In this document: piece after piece, positions 53,254-62,589 of the stretch
How the letters are laid out: every line of letters begins with the position of its first letter
Position numbering within the stretch: the first letter of the stretch is position 1
NCBI GenBank assembly: GCA_910573755.1
Contig: CAJTBO010000011.1
Coordinates: 62,001-126,000 of the forward strand
Length of the DNA stretch: 64,000 bases
Reading direction: 5' to 3'
Source of the DNA: Lachnospiraceae bacterium
Lineage (GTDB): Bacteria; Bacillota; Clostridia; Lachnospirales; Lachnospiraceae
The notes under the pieces: generated by a model
The model's database searches: none
Told to the model about the DNA's origin: nothing
Seen by the model: the letters and a program-made list of their open reading frames with translations, nothing else
Program-made: the position numbers and the translations under genes

Positions 53254-53385
53254 TCTATCAATTCCGCCTTGACTGCACTACCTCTGCTTTCTGCCGATTC
53301 CGCCTGAACCGCACTACCCTGCTTTCTGCCGATTCCGCCTGAACCGCACTACCCTTGCTTTCTGCCTGAACCGCATGATCCCATG
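53254..53385. repeat. Tandem 35-bp repeats between the lipoprotein and apeA genes
   Basis: Two identical units (53286-53320 and 53321-53355), with decayed units on either side. The core is CCGATTCCGCCTGAACCGCA. No open frame with a ribosome site; non-coding. Confidence 0.88.
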
Positions 53386-53406
53386 CTTTTGCCGGTACCG
53401 TTAATC

Positions 53407-53946
53407 TCAATCCGCAAACAATGCCGAATCGGGCGTATCTGACGTCTTGGAATACTGGAAACTGTATACTGTCCCAAAACCTTCCCAGCCCGGATCAAAG
53501 GTCACGGTCGCCTCATCTCCATTTAATGTGATGATACCGCCTGTCTGCTTTCCGTCCGGCGCCGTAGCGGTAAATTCCATCCCCTTCTCCGTCAGCACCC
53601 CATGTCCGTCATCAAAAACAGCGAGCCGGTAAATACCGATAAAGATCCGGTAGGAACCGTCCGCATTTTTTCTGATCGCCAGATTCGGTTCATTTACGTC
53701 CCGATCGTTATATTCCCCGGTCCAAAGATCCGCAGTTTCCGCATCCGTCTCCGGTTCTGCCGCGTTGTCTCCGGGCGCCCTATTTTCCGCATCCTCCGCC
53801 TTTTCCCCTTCCGCCGAAACCGCCATATCAAGCGGCTCCGATTCCACGATCTGAATCCCTTCATCGCTTTCGCCGCCACCGGTTCCGCAGGCCGACAACA
53901 TAAGCGCCGTAAAACACATGATAACAAGTTGAAACAATTTTTTCAT
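53407..53946 (-). CDS. Lipoprotein of unknown function
   Basis: About 179 residues. Lipobox LMLSAC after MKKLFQLVIMCFTA. An acidic linker (residues about 25-65) leads to a small beta-rich domain (WTGEYNDRDVNEPNLAIRKN, GSYRIFIGIYRLAVFDDGHG, FTATAPDGKQTGGIITLNGD, ATVTFDPGWEGFGTVYSFQYSK). That domain looks like a lipocalin-like or calycin barrel that senses or binds a small molecule. ATG 53946 is preferred to 54015, which would hide the signal peptide. No family named with confidence. Confidence 0.8.
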   Translation of the reverse strand: MKKLFQLVIMCFTALMLSACGTGGGESDEGIQIVESEPLDMAVSAEGEKAEDAENRAPGDNAAEPETDAETADLWTGEYNDRDVNEPNLAIRKNADGSYRIFIGIYRLAVFDDGHGVLTEKGMEFTATAPDGKQTGGIITLNGDEATVTFDPGWEGFGTVYSFQYSKTSDTPDSALFAD

Positions 53947-54033
53947 CCCGAATCTTCCTTCCTGTTTTATTTCAGTCAGCAGCCTATGCGCCGTCCTTTC
54001 TTCCTTCCGCAACATGTCCGATCCACGCTGATC

Positions 54034-54531
54034 TCACAGTTCTATATAATAGGGACAAATATCCTCATACATCCCGTTTTTTAACCGGAATCCTCCCGGG
54101 ATTACACCGAGCTGACGAAATCCGGCCCTTTCATACAAATGTCTTGCATGAACATTGGAAGCAACCACCGCATTAAACTGCAAAACTTTAAATCCAAGCT
54201 TTCCGGCTTCCGCCATACAATCCTTCACCAGCTTCTCACCGATATGCAGCCCTCTTTTCGCCGAAGCAACCGCATAGCTTGCATTACAGATATGCCCACA
54301 TCTTCCGATATTATTCGGATGCAGAATATATAATCCGAAAATATTTCCCGTCTCCGTATCCTCCGCGACACCGCAGGTACTTTGCTGCGCAAAAAATGCT
54401 TTCCCCGTCTCCACTGTCAAACAGTCTTCCTGCGGAAAAGCAATCCCTTCCTCCACCACCTCATTCCAGATCTCTATCATAGCGGGAATATCCTCCGCCC
54501 CGTACTTCCTAATCATAATACCATTATCCAT
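54034..54531 (-). CDS. GNAT-family N-acetyltransferase
   Basis: 165 residues. Acetyl-CoA binding region around NASYAVASAKRGLHIGEKLV (the R/Q-x-x-G-x-G/A motif appears as KRGLHIG), with strands GNIFGLYILHPN and VLQFNAVVASNVHARHLYERAGF. The last part is the classical C-terminal helix/strand of the fold. Acceptor unknown. Ribosome site GAGG nine bases upstream. It is 87 bases from the lipoprotein gene on the same strand and may be co-transcribed with it. Confidence 0.92.
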   Translation of the reverse strand: MDNGIMIRKYGAEDIPAMIEIWNEVVEEGIAFPQEDCLTVETGKAFFAQQSTCGVAEDTETGNIFGLYILHPNNIGRCGHICNASYAVASAKRGLHIGEKLVKDCMAEAGKLGFKVLQFNAVVASNVHARHLYERAGFRQLGVIPGGFRLKNGMYEDICPYYIEL

Positions 54532-54731
54532 AAAACGCAGCCTCTATCTCCTTCCGTATCAACTATGTGCAGCAACCATGTCTCACGGAACGCGCAGTAA
54601 ATGCGCATTCCTGACCCGTGAAAAGTGACAACAGTTCACCCCTCCCCGGCTGCGCACAAAGGCATCGGAACACGTGGCAGCGCCGTAAAGCCCTGCGCCC
54701 GATACTCCGATGCCGCAGTAAATATAACAGA
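54532..54731 (-). other. Gap between pheT and the acetyltransferase gene with two hairpins
   Basis: A long arm pair GGCATCGGA / TCCGATGCC (about 54660-54715) and a compact stem GGAATGCGCA / TGCGCGTTCC (about 54587-54611). No T-run follows either strongly. They probably end or weaken pheST transcription. No gene seen. Confidence 0.4.
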
Positions 54732-57152
54732 TCACTGCCGCAGTTCGATCCCCAGCGACTGCAGCCCGTTCAAAATCTTCTTCATCGCCCCTGCGATATC
54801 ATTTTCCTCCAGCGTCCTGTCCTTCGCCCGGAACGTGATATTATAGGCAACCGACTTAAATCCCTCTTTGATCTGGCTCCCCTCATAAATATCAAACAGA
54901 TGATAGGATTCCAGAATCTTTCCGCCTCTCTGCGCGAGCATAGTCTCGATCTGTCCCACCCGGACGTCCTTCGGCACTACCATACTGATATCACGCATCA
55001 CGGCCGGGAACTTCGCGATCCCTTCATACTTCCTGTCAAAGGTCGCAAGCGGCACGATCTCGGGCATATCCAGCACCGCCACGTAAGCCCTTGTCTTCAT
55101 ATCATAATTTTCACAGACTTCCGGATGCACCTCTCCCAGATAGCCCAGCACCTTACTCTCATACCGTATGAGCGCCTGCCTGCCGGGATGCAGGAAACTG
55201 AGATTCCCTTCCGGATCATACTCCGGCTTTTTATTCAGCCCGATACTCTCCAGAAATTCCTCTATCACGCCTTTCATCGTAAAGAAATCGCCTTCGCCGT
55301 AAAAGCCCAGCGTAAACTGCATCCTTTCTTCCGGCAGCTCGGTCAGCGGCAGACTCTTCGGCAGATAAATATTGCCCAGTTCATACAGGCGGCATTCCTT
55401 ATTCCTTCTGTTGAAGTTGGTGGACAGGCTGGTCAGCATGCCGTTTAAGGAGATCGTCCGCATAATGGAAAAATCTTCCCCCAGCGGATTGGCGATGGTG
55501 ATCGCGTTTCTGTGTGCATCCTCCTCCGGCATCAGCAGCTTGTCAAACACCTTCGGGCTTTCAAAAGAGTAACACATGCCCTGTGAAAAACCGCAGTATT
55601 CCGCGATATCCCTCGCCTTCTGCTCTATGCGCATCTTGAACTGCAGCTTTCCTGCCGTAGCGGAACCGCTGGGCAGTGTGGTCGGAATCTTATCGTATCC
55701 GTAAAACCTTGCGACCTCCTCCGCGATATCCGCAAAGGATAACAGATCCTGCCGGAAAGAGGGACAGATGATCTCGTTTGTGTCCGCATTGTATTCCAGT
55801 TCTATCGCCCTGAAATACTCCAGCATATCCTCTTTCGGAATATCCGTTCCGAGGAACTCATTGATCTTTTCCGGTTCAAAGGCAACCCGTACCGGCTCCT
55901 TCAGCGGCGCATGCACATCCACGGTTCCGGCAACGACCTGCCCGCAGCCCAGCTCCTCGATCAGCTGGCATGCCCTGTCGATGGCCTCTTTCGCATTATA
56001 AGGGTCCAGCCCCTTCTCGAACTTGCCGGAAGCATCCGTACGCAGTCCGATCCTTTTTGCGGATTTTCTGATATTGGCGCCGTTAAACGTAGCCGCCTCA
56101 AACAGAACCGTCTTCACCTGATCGGTGATCATGGAGTTTTCACCGCCCATGATGCCGGCAATGCCTACTTCCTTTTCTCCGTCGCAGATCATCAGCACTT
56201 CAGAGTCCAGTTTTCTCTCCTGGCCGTCCAGTGTGGTAAAGACATCCCCGTCCTTCGCCCGGCGCACAATGATCTGATTCCCCGCGATCATGTCCAGATC
56301 GTAGGCATGCATGGGCTGTCCGTACTCTTCCATCACATAGTTTGTGATATCTACCAGATTGTTGATGGGCCTGATGCCGCTTGCCGCCAGCCTTCTCTGC
56401 ATCCATTTCGGAGATGGCGCGATCCTGATATTCGTGCACACTCTTGCACAGTAACGGGTACACAGGTCTTTATCCTGAACTTCCACTTTGATATAATCGT
56501 TGACATCCCCTGTTTCCTTCTGAATCTTTACATCCGGTTTACAAAAAGGCTTACGGAAGGTTGCCGCCGCCTCTCTGGCGATACCGATGATGCTGTAGCA
56601 GTCCACCCTGTTGGACGTGATCTCATACTCAAACACCGTGTCCCGGAGTCCCAGCGCCGCAATGGCATCTTCCCCGACCGTCACGGAATCATCAAAAATA
56701 TAGATACCGTATTCCGGCGCTTCCGGATAAAAGTTCCGGTCAGAGCCCAGCTCCTCTATGGAACACATCATCCCCTCGGAAGGCACTCCGCGAAGTTTCC
56801 CTGCCTTGATCGCGATACCGTCCTCCGGCAACGGGCCGCCGTCATGGCCGCCTGCCACCTTGCCGCCGTCCAGTACCACAGGCACCTTATCGCCCGCCTT
56901 CACATTCGGCGCGCCGGTCACGATCTGAATCGTCTTCTCCCCGATATTCACCTGACAGACAATCAGTTTATCCGCGTCGGGATGCGCCGTGATCTCCGTG
57001 ATCTCACCAACCACGATCTTCTCCAGATTTTTATCCGGTCTCTCATATCCTTCACATTTTGTGCCGGACAAGGTCATCGCATCGCAGAATTCCTGATCCG
57101 TGCACTCCAGTTCCGGCACATATGCTTTAATCCATGATAATGCTGTATTCAT
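54732..57152 (-). CDS. pheT: Phenylalanyl-tRNA synthetase beta chain
   Basis: About 806 residues: N-terminal domain and tRNA-binding domain (about 40-155, VVGEITEITAHPDADKLIVC), B3/B4 (about 210-380), B5 (about 405-475), catalytic-like core (about 485-690) and the ferredoxin-fold anticodon-binding C-terminus (AKFPAVMRDISMVVPKDV, SYHLFDIYEGSQIKEGFKSV). ATG 57152 (MNTALSWIKAYVPEL) has AGGAG, whereas the ORF start at 57233 is untypical. It pairs with pheS as an alpha2-beta2 enzyme, 152 bases downstream of it. Confidence 0.97.
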   Translation of the reverse strand: MNTALSWIKAYVPELECTDQEFCDAMTLSGTKCEGYERPDKNLEKIVVGEITEITAHPDADKLIVCQVNIGEKTIQIVTGAPNVKAGDKVPVVLDGGKVAGGHDGGPLPEDGIAIKAGKLRGVPSEGMMCSIEELGSDRNFYPEAPEYGIYIFDDSVTVGEDAIAALGLRDTVFEYEITSNRVDCYSIIGIAREAAATFRKPFCKPDVKIQKETGDVNDYIKVEVQDKDLCTRYCARVCTNIRIAPSPKWMQRRLAASGIRPINNLVDITNYVMEEYGQPMHAYDLDMIAGNQIIVRRAKDGDVFTTLDGQERKLDSEVLMICDGEKEVGIAGIMGGENSMITDQVKTVLFEAATFNGANIRKSAKRIGLRTDASGKFEKGLDPYNAKEAIDRACQLIEELGCGQVVAGTVDVHAPLKEPVRVAFEPEKINEFLGTDIPKEDMLEYFRAIELEYNADTNEIICPSFRQDLLSFADIAEEVARFYGYDKIPTTLPSGSATAGKLQFKMRIEQKARDIAEYCGFSQGMCYSFESPKVFDKLLMPEEDAHRNAITIANPLGEDFSIMRTISLNGMLTSLSTNFNRRNKECRLYELGNIYLPKSLPLTELPEERMQFTLGFYGEGDFFTMKGVIEEFLESIGLNKKPEYDPEGNLSFLHPGRQALIRYESKVLGYLGEVHPEVCENYDMKTRAYVAVLDMPEIVPLATFDRKYEGIAKFPAVMRDISMVVPKDVRVGQIETMLAQRGGKILESYHLFDIYEGSQIKEGFKSVAYNITFRAKDRTLEENDIAGAMKKILNGLQSLGIELRQ

Positions 57153-57304
57153 CTTTTCTCTCCTATTCCAGTTCCGTATAACCCCTTCCGGTGTCATATA
57201 CGGTTCAGTTATTCCTGATTTTCCGGGCACCACCCGGGGTTATATTGTTTTACAGTTACACATATCTGTTTTTATGTCCGGTTCCTCTTTTCTGCCCATA
57301 AACA

Positions 57305-58342
57305 TCAGAACTGTTTCAAAAACCTGACATCATTCTCATAAAGCAGTCTCATATCGTCAATCTCATATTTCAGAAGAGAAATACGCTCCAGTCCCATACC
57401 GAACGCAAAGCCCGAATATTCCTCCGGATCGATGCCGCTCATGCGCAGTACCTTCGGATGTACCATACCGCAGCCCAGGATCTCGATCCATCCTTCACCC
57501 TTACAGAACCGGCAGCCTTTTCCGCCGCACTTGAAGCAGCTTACATCCATTTCCGCGGAAGGCTCCGTGAACGGGAAATGATGGGGACGGAATTTTACTT
57601 TTGTCTCCGGCCCGTAGAGTTCCCTCGCAAACTCCTGCAGCGTTCCTTTTAAGTCCGCAAAAGTGATCCCCTTATCGATGACCATTCCCTCGATCTGATG
57701 GAAGGAAGGGGAATGGGTGGCATCCACTTCATCAGAACGGAATACTCTTCCCGGCGCCAGCATTCTGATGGGCGGCTTTTTCTGTTCCATCGTACGCACC
57801 TGTACAGGGGATGTCTGGGTTCGCAGCAGGATATCTCCGTTAATATAAAAAGTATCCTGTTCGTCCTTTGCAGGATGATCCGCCGGAATGTTCAGCGCTT
57901 CAAAGTTATAATAATCTTTCTCAATTTCAGGTCCTTCCACAACCTCATAGCCCATCCCCACGAAAATGCGTTCCACTTCTTCGAGCACAATAAAATTCGG
58001 ATGTCTGTGCCCCACCTCATTGTTCTTTGCCGGCAGTGTCACATCGATCACTTCCGCCTTCATCGCAGCTTCCCGCATGGCACGTTCCATTTTCTTTTTC
58101 GCTTTTTCCAATGCCGCTTCAATCTCGGCTCTGGTATCATTCACCATCTGACCGACTTTCGGGCGATCCTCCGGCGCCACATCCTTCATGCCCTTTAAGA
58201 CCGCTGTCAGTTCTCCCTTTTTACCGAGGATATTGACACGTATGTCATTTAACTTTTCCAGTGCTGCGGAAGCCTCGCCGCCTTCCATCTGTGAAAGTTC
58301 TTCCAGAGCCTTCGCCCTGATCTTTTCCAGTTTCTCTTTCAT
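57305..58342 (-). CDS. pheS: Phenylalanyl-tRNA synthetase alpha chain
   Basis: About 345 residues, class II core. The N-terminal coiled coil is followed by HRHPNFIVLEEVERIFVGMGYEVVEGPEIE (motif 1 region), HDTxSPVQ-type motif 2 (LLRTQTSPVQVRTM) and FGMGLERISLLKYEIDDMRLLYENDVRF (motif 3). ATG 58342 has AAAGGA eight bases upstream. The 71 extra codons of the open frame back to 58555 are translated repeat DNA and not part of the protein. A T-box leader controls it. Confidence 0.97.
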   Translation of the reverse strand: MKEKLEKIRAKALEELSQMEGGEASAALEKLNDIRVNILGKKGELTAVLKGMKDVAPEDRPKVGQMVNDTRAEIEAALEKAKKKMERAMREAAMKAEVIDVTLPAKNNEVGHRHPNFIVLEEVERIFVGMGYEVVEGPEIEKDYYNFEALNIPADHPAKDEQDTFYINGDILLRTQTSPVQVRTMEQKKPPIRMLAPGRVFRSDEVDATHSPSFHQIEGMVIDKGITFADLKGTLQEFARELYGPETKVKFRPHHFPFTEPSAEMDVSCFKCGGKGCRFCKGEGWIEILGCGMVHPKVLRMSGIDPEEYSGFAFGMGLERISLLKYEIDDMRLLYENDVRFLKQF

Positions 58343-58435
58343 TTTACATTTCCTTTCCCTGTTTTTATACAGATCCTGTTTTCTTTTCCTGCTGTGGTAT
58401 GCGGGGGCGTTCTTATCCCTGCCGGAGATCGTCTC

Positions 58436-58580
58436 TGTCCGATGAAATTCCCACCGCCAATCTCCCTGTCCGATGAAATTCCCACCGCCGGTCTCCCTGT
58501 CCGATGAAATTCTCCATCGGCGTTCTCTCCTGTCCGATGAAAACCTCCGCCGCAAATCATCTCTGCCCGCTGAAAGCCTC
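58436..58580. repeat. Four to five tandem 31-33 bp repeats between the T-box and pheS
   Basis: Units start at 58436, 58467, 58498 and 58531, each beginning TGTCCGATGAAA, with a decayed fifth from about 58564. They lie in the transcribed leader after the T-box terminator and before the pheS ribosome site, so they are present in the read-through mRNA. Confidence 0.9.
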
Positions 58581-58587
58581 TGACATA

Positions 58588-59014
58588 GAAAAACCCCTGT
58601 ATGAATATCCCGATTCCGGAATATTCATACAAGGGACGAATTCTCTCCGCGGTACCACCCTGTTTCCTGCCGTATATGCGGCAGACTCTCGACCGGCGTA
58701 ACGTGCCTTCTTCCGTTTCCCGCTACTTTTTTATCAGACTGATCCCATACTTCCCACACATACCGCCCTCCTTACAGCCGGATCACCGGATCCTTTCCTG
58801 TATCGGAACTCAGGCATGCGTTTCCTGATCTGCCACTACTTTCCCGGGAACCGCTCAGGTGTGAAATTAAAACTCTGTCAGGACCCGAAAAGGCTTTCAG
58901 CCGATGACCCTTTCTCTCTGCCGGGGATAACAGGTTCTTTTGCACCGTCACAGCGTTTCTATAACTGTAGTTCCAATGATCTGCAGGACAAATTCTTCTT
59001 CCTGCATCAGACTA
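58588..59014 (-). promoter_or_regulatory. T-box leader of pheST
   Basis: Contains the T-box core AGGGTGGTACCGCGG (58661-58647, minus strand). It is followed by a terminator hairpin (about 58594-58635, arms CCCTTGTATGAATAT and ATATTCATACAGGGG) with a T-run. The upstream part, about 350 bases, has the length and purine-rich segments of stem I-III. It senses uncharged tRNA-Phe: binding opens the antiterminator and allows pheST expression. The specifier codon should be TTC; I did not fold stem I to place it. Confidence 0.93.
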
Positions 59015-59020
59015 TCCTAC

Positions 59021-59049
59021 ATTCTAGTGGCTTTTTCGCAGACTGTCAA
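59021..59049 (-). promoter_or_regulatory. Promoter of the pheST T-box transcript
   Basis: TTGACA, 17-bp spacer, TAGAAT on the minus strand. RNA start about 59014, at the head of the T-box. It overlaps the tail of the gap after the next gene, whose stop is at 59058. Confidence 0.85.
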
Positions 59050-59057
59050 GTACTTTA

Positions 59058-60020
59058 TTAAAACTCATGCCGCACTGAGCTAAACTGTTCCTGCACTACC
59101 TCCACATCCTCCGAATTTACCGCGTTATCCATAAAATCCCCCATCGCCTTTTCCGTAATTTCATCGGAAGTATCCGTACTCAGCCCGAGAAACCTCTGAT
59201 TATAGCGGGAAAACACCATGGTCACCCATCTTCCGCTGCTTCCTTCCACTTTCACAGTGATGTCAGGATTGTTGCTGCTATATCCCTGACAACTATATTT
59301 TACATCTGCCACCGGGCCGTCCACCAGATTACAGCGCTCCGCCAGTTCCTTTGCGGCCTCCGCATAAATGCCGTAATTTGTTTCCAGAGAACTGTCATAC
59401 CCCAGCGGTACATCCACATCCAGCGTCTCCGTACATCCGATCATAAAAAGTTCTCCTGTCACCGCGTCGACAAAAAAACTCCAGGTATCATCATCTGTCT
59501 TGACTTCCTTCCCAAAGCGCACATCCCCGCTCCAGAAAGCCCGCGGAAACGTGATTGTTCCGCTGCTATAACTCATATAGACATTCACGCCCTCCGCATC
59601 GAAGTCCATAATATCCTCCAGATACTTTATCCCCAGTGCCGCGGCCTGCTCCATGGTCAGGTCGATGGATGTCGGCTCTTCTGTCTTTAAACTGCTCATG
59701 CTGACCTGATAATTTGCTTTGCTGCCGGTACCGATGTCTGTTTTACCTTCAACATCCTCCTTTCCCTCTTTCGCTGCCATTACATTTACCTCCGGTATCT
59801 CCGGCACCGAGGACACCGCCGGCACATGATAACTGGTAGAAACCTTCTCCGTCCCCTTAAGTCCCGCCTGCGTGGTCAACTCCGCCGTAAAACTGAAAAG
59901 CCCGGCGCTGATACCGCTGAACGCCAAAAGTGCCGCCGCGATCATCGAAAATCTCCTGCCCTTTCTGCCATTTGATCTTTTTCTGTTTTTCCTTGTCTCC
60001 ATTCTTTTCTCTGTTTTCAT
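59058..60020 (-). CDS. Membrane-anchored secreted protein with PepSY-like domain
   Basis: About 320 residues. A basic N-terminus (KTEKRMETRKNRKRSNGRKG) precedes one membrane segment (FSMIAAALLAFSGISAGLFSF), then an extracytoplasmic part. Segments such as TMEQAAALGIKYLEDIM and DTWSFFVDAVTGELFMIG fit a PepSY-like fold. ATG 60020 has GGAGG. It follows a sensor kinase gene by 256 bases on the same strand and may be its regulated partner or an inhibitor of a peptidase. Family assignment is tentative. Confidence 0.6.
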   Translation of the reverse strand: MKTEKRMETRKNRKRSNGRKGRRFSMIAAALLAFSGISAGLFSFTAELTTQAGLKGTEKVSTSYHVPAVSSVPEIPEVNVMAAKEGKEDVEGKTDIGTGSKANYQVSMSSLKTEEPTSIDLTMEQAAALGIKYLEDIMDFDAEGVNVYMSYSSGTITFPRAFWSGDVRFGKEVKTDDDTWSFFVDAVTGELFMIGCTETLDVDVPLGYDSSLETNYGIYAEAAKELAERCNLVDGPVADVKYSCQGYSSNNPDITVKVEGSSGRWVTMVFSRYNQRFLGLSTDTSDEITEKAMGDFMDNAVNSEDVEVVQEQFSSVRHEF

Positions 60021-60276
60021 TTTTTCCTCCATTCCTGAACGTGCTCTGCAAAGGCGATGGCAGTATCGCAGGCTCCTTGCTGCGATAAACACAATCCGCA
60101 CTGCTTCCCGTCTGCAATACGATTTTATCTGCCGGCCGGCCCCGTTGTCATAACCCGGTCCGGCTGCCTTCTGTTCCTGTCTGTCTGTTACGGTTACAGA
60201 ATAACGAAAAAATATTTCAGAACAATATACATCCTGTTATAGAGTTGTAAAAACTTATTTTCTGTCCGCGCTAACA

Positions 60277-61692
60277 TCACAAGCTTTCCCTGTTTTCCAT
60301 TCCGCAGGGCAGAAAAACACGTGCTGTGGTACCCTCTCCCGGCAGGGAAATAAATTCCAGTTTTCCCTGATGGAGCTGCACGATCCGCTCACAGATGGAG
60401 AGCCCAAGCCCTGCTCCGCCTGCCGCGCGGCTTCTGGACTTGTCCACACGATAAAAAGCTTCTTTGATATGAGCGATCTGTTCCTTTGTCATACCGATCC
60501 CCTGATCTGTCACTTCCAGAATCAGCGTATCCTCTTCCCCCGCCGCATCGAGCCGAATCACAGAACCGGCAGGGCTTGCTTTCAGCGCATTGTCAATCAG
60601 ATTGCTTAACAGCGTAATCAAAAGTTCCATATTGCCGGAAATATATTCCGGACCGCAGGCAGAATCCAGGATAATTTCCTTTTTCTCCGCTTTCACCTGC
60701 ATGATCCCGCAGACTCTCTGAAACAGTTCCTCCACTGCACAGTCTTTTGTCTCGATTTCCCGAAGCGCCGCAAGATCGAGAAGCTGATATGCCAGATTCT
60801 GAAGCCTTTCGCACTCGGAAAGAATAAACCGGGTACATTCAAAGCGCTCTTTTTCCGTCGCCGGCGCCCTCTGAAGATATTCCGCATAGCCGTAGATCGC
60901 CGTAAGCGGCGTTCTCAGTTCATGGGCAAAGTCATTGATAAACTGCTGCTTTTGGTCTGCCGTTTCCTGAAGCAGTTTTATATGGGATTCCACCTGCTGC
61001 GCCATCCGGTTAAAATGATCCGCCATGACTGCAATCTCATCCTTTCCCCTGACCCGCAGGCGGGTATGATAATCCCCCTCCGCGATCACACGGGATGCCG
61101 CGGAAATCTCTCTTAAGGGTTTGAACAGAATATCCAGAAATTTAACTAAAAAAAGGGCGAGAAGAAAAGTTACTGCCGTACTGACCGTAAAAAGCATATT
61201 TTTCATCCTCTGCCATGCCTCCAGTGTATCGGAAAGCCCGGAGCAGTACCAAAGCCCGTATTCCTGAAAAGGAGCGGGAAAACGTCCGTAGACACCGATC
61301 TGTGCCGTCGGTTTTTTCTGCATAAAGACCATGCGCTCTGCCTGATCTATCTGCGCAAAAAAACTGCCCGGATCATCCTCCGGCACCCTTTCCCCGGAAT
61401 GCCAGATCCATTCCTTCCCGCAGGAGACCGCAAACTCGTTGTCCCTGCTCTGGGAATAACGGGAGTATGTCCTCATCAGCTCATCCATGGATGCTTTCAC
61501 ATCCCCCCCGCGGCTTTTTACAGCCTGCATATCCCCGATCAGTCCGGAGGAGATCACATAATGCTCTGCCAAAGCCTTCTCCCTCTCCGCAAAAATCTGC
61601 TCCCGCAGCGTGACCATGGATACAATCAGCATACTGGAATTGATAAAGATAATGAAAAGCATCCATATCACAATAAACGTCTTTTTTTTCAT
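60277..61692 (-). CDS. Sensor histidine kinase
   Basis: 471 residues. Two membrane segments (IVIWMLFIIFINSSMLIVSM and LFTVSTAVTFLLALFLVKFL) bracket an extracytoplasmic sensor of about 145 residues. A HAMP domain, H-box (FINDFAHELRTPLTAIYGYAEYL), N-box (LLSNLIDNALKAS) and G-boxes (VTDQGIGM, AGGAGLGLSICERIV) follow. It autophosphorylates on the His of HELRTP and passes the phosphate to the response regulator encoded directly upstream; the two genes overlap by four bases (ATGA). The signal is unknown. Confidence 0.96.
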   Translation of the reverse strand: MKKKTFIVIWMLFIIFINSSMLIVSMVTLREQIFAEREKALAEHYVISSGLIGDMQAVKSRGGDVKASMDELMRTYSRYSQSRDNEFAVSCGKEWIWHSGERVPEDDPGSFFAQIDQAERMVFMQKKPTAQIGVYGRFPAPFQEYGLWYCSGLSDTLEAWQRMKNMLFTVSTAVTFLLALFLVKFLDILFKPLREISAASRVIAEGDYHTRLRVRGKDEIAVMADHFNRMAQQVESHIKLLQETADQKQQFINDFAHELRTPLTAIYGYAEYLQRAPATEKERFECTRFILSECERLQNLAYQLLDLAALREIETKDCAVEELFQRVCGIMQVKAEKKEIILDSACGPEYISGNMELLITLLSNLIDNALKASPAGSVIRLDAAGEEDTLILEVTDQGIGMTKEQIAHIKEAFYRVDKSRSRAAGGAGLGLSICERIVQLHQGKLEFISLPGEGTTARVFLPCGMENRESL

Positions 61693-62342
61693 ACGGGAGC
61701 CTCCAGCCGGTATCCCAGCTTATAGACCGTAACGATCTGTCTCTCCAGTCCCAGTTTGGCACGGAGCCTCTGAATATGGACGTCCACGGTCCGGGTGCCG
61801 CCCTCAAAATCATATCCCCAGACCAGATCCAAAAGCCGCTCCCTCGAAAGCGCTATATTGCGGTTTTTCACCAGCGTCTCAAACAGTTCGTATTCCTTCG
61901 GCGTACAGTCCGCCGGCGTGTCGTCCACAAAAATAAGCCGTTTTTCAAAATCCAGCTTCACATTGTCCAGTTCAAAACAGGTTTTCGCCTTTTTTGTCCG
62001 CCGGAGCACAGCCTCCACCCTTGCCGCCAGCTCCAGCATCTGAAAAGGCTTGGTAATATAATCGTCCGCACCCTTCGTCAACCCTTTCAGCTTATCGGAC
62101 AACTCGCTTTTCGCCGTCAGAAAAATAACCGGAATCCCGTGTGTCTGATCGAACACCTCATAGCCGTCCGCCCCCGGCAGCATAATATCCAGTATGACCA
62201 GATCAAATGTTTTCTCCCCCAGCAGCTCTATTGCTTCTTCCCCGTCAAAAGCCTGCGTGCAGCGATGTCCCGCCAGCCCCAGATTCCTCCGGATCAGTTC
62301 GTTAATGGAAAGTTCATCCTCCACAATCAGTATATCAGCCAT
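61689..62342 (-). CDS. OmpR-family response regulator
   Basis: About 217 residues. Receiver domain (MADILIVEDELSINELIRRN, phospho-Asp in FDLVILDIMLPGADGYEVF, Lys in TAKSELSDKLKG). Winged-helix output domain (PKEYELFETLVKNRNIALSRERLLDLVWGYDFEGGTRTVDVHIQRLRAKLG). ATG 62342 has AAGGAG nine bases upstream; longer in-frame starts are not supported. Paired with the kinase encoded next. The gap before it (62343-62589) holds no gene and only a weak promoter-like TTTACA ... TATATT. Confidence 0.97.
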   Translation of the reverse strand: MADILIVEDELSINELIRRNLGLAGHRCTQAFDGEEAIELLGEKTFDLVILDIMLPGADGYEVFDQTHGIPVIFLTAKSELSDKLKGLTKGADDYITKPFQMLELAARVEAVLRRTKKAKTCFELDNVKLDFEKRLIFVDDTPADCTPKEYELFETLVKNRNIALSRERLLDLVWGYDFEGGTRTVDVHIQRLRAKLGLERQIVTVYKLGYRLEAPV

Positions 62343-62589
62343 CTCCCTCTTCTCCTTATCCGTCTTATCACTTGTCTTTTTTCGGAATATATCACACAGA
62401 TGTTGCAAAAATGTAAACGTCCGCCTTTTGCTTATCCTCTCCCCCCTTACAAAAAACGCTCCGCCCTCTCCGTGTCCCGGCGCTTTTGCACCGATAGCTT
62501 TTATTCTGTCCAAAACTTCCCCCGCCGGTCGGTTCTTATTTCACCAAAGCATTTTCCCGTGAGATTGAAAAAGTGTGCGGCTGCGACAG

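Noticed and set aside
58343-58555. N-terminal extension of pheS by 71 codons
   Set aside because: It translates the tandem repeats in the leader; the ATG at 58342 has the ribosome site and matches the family N-terminus.
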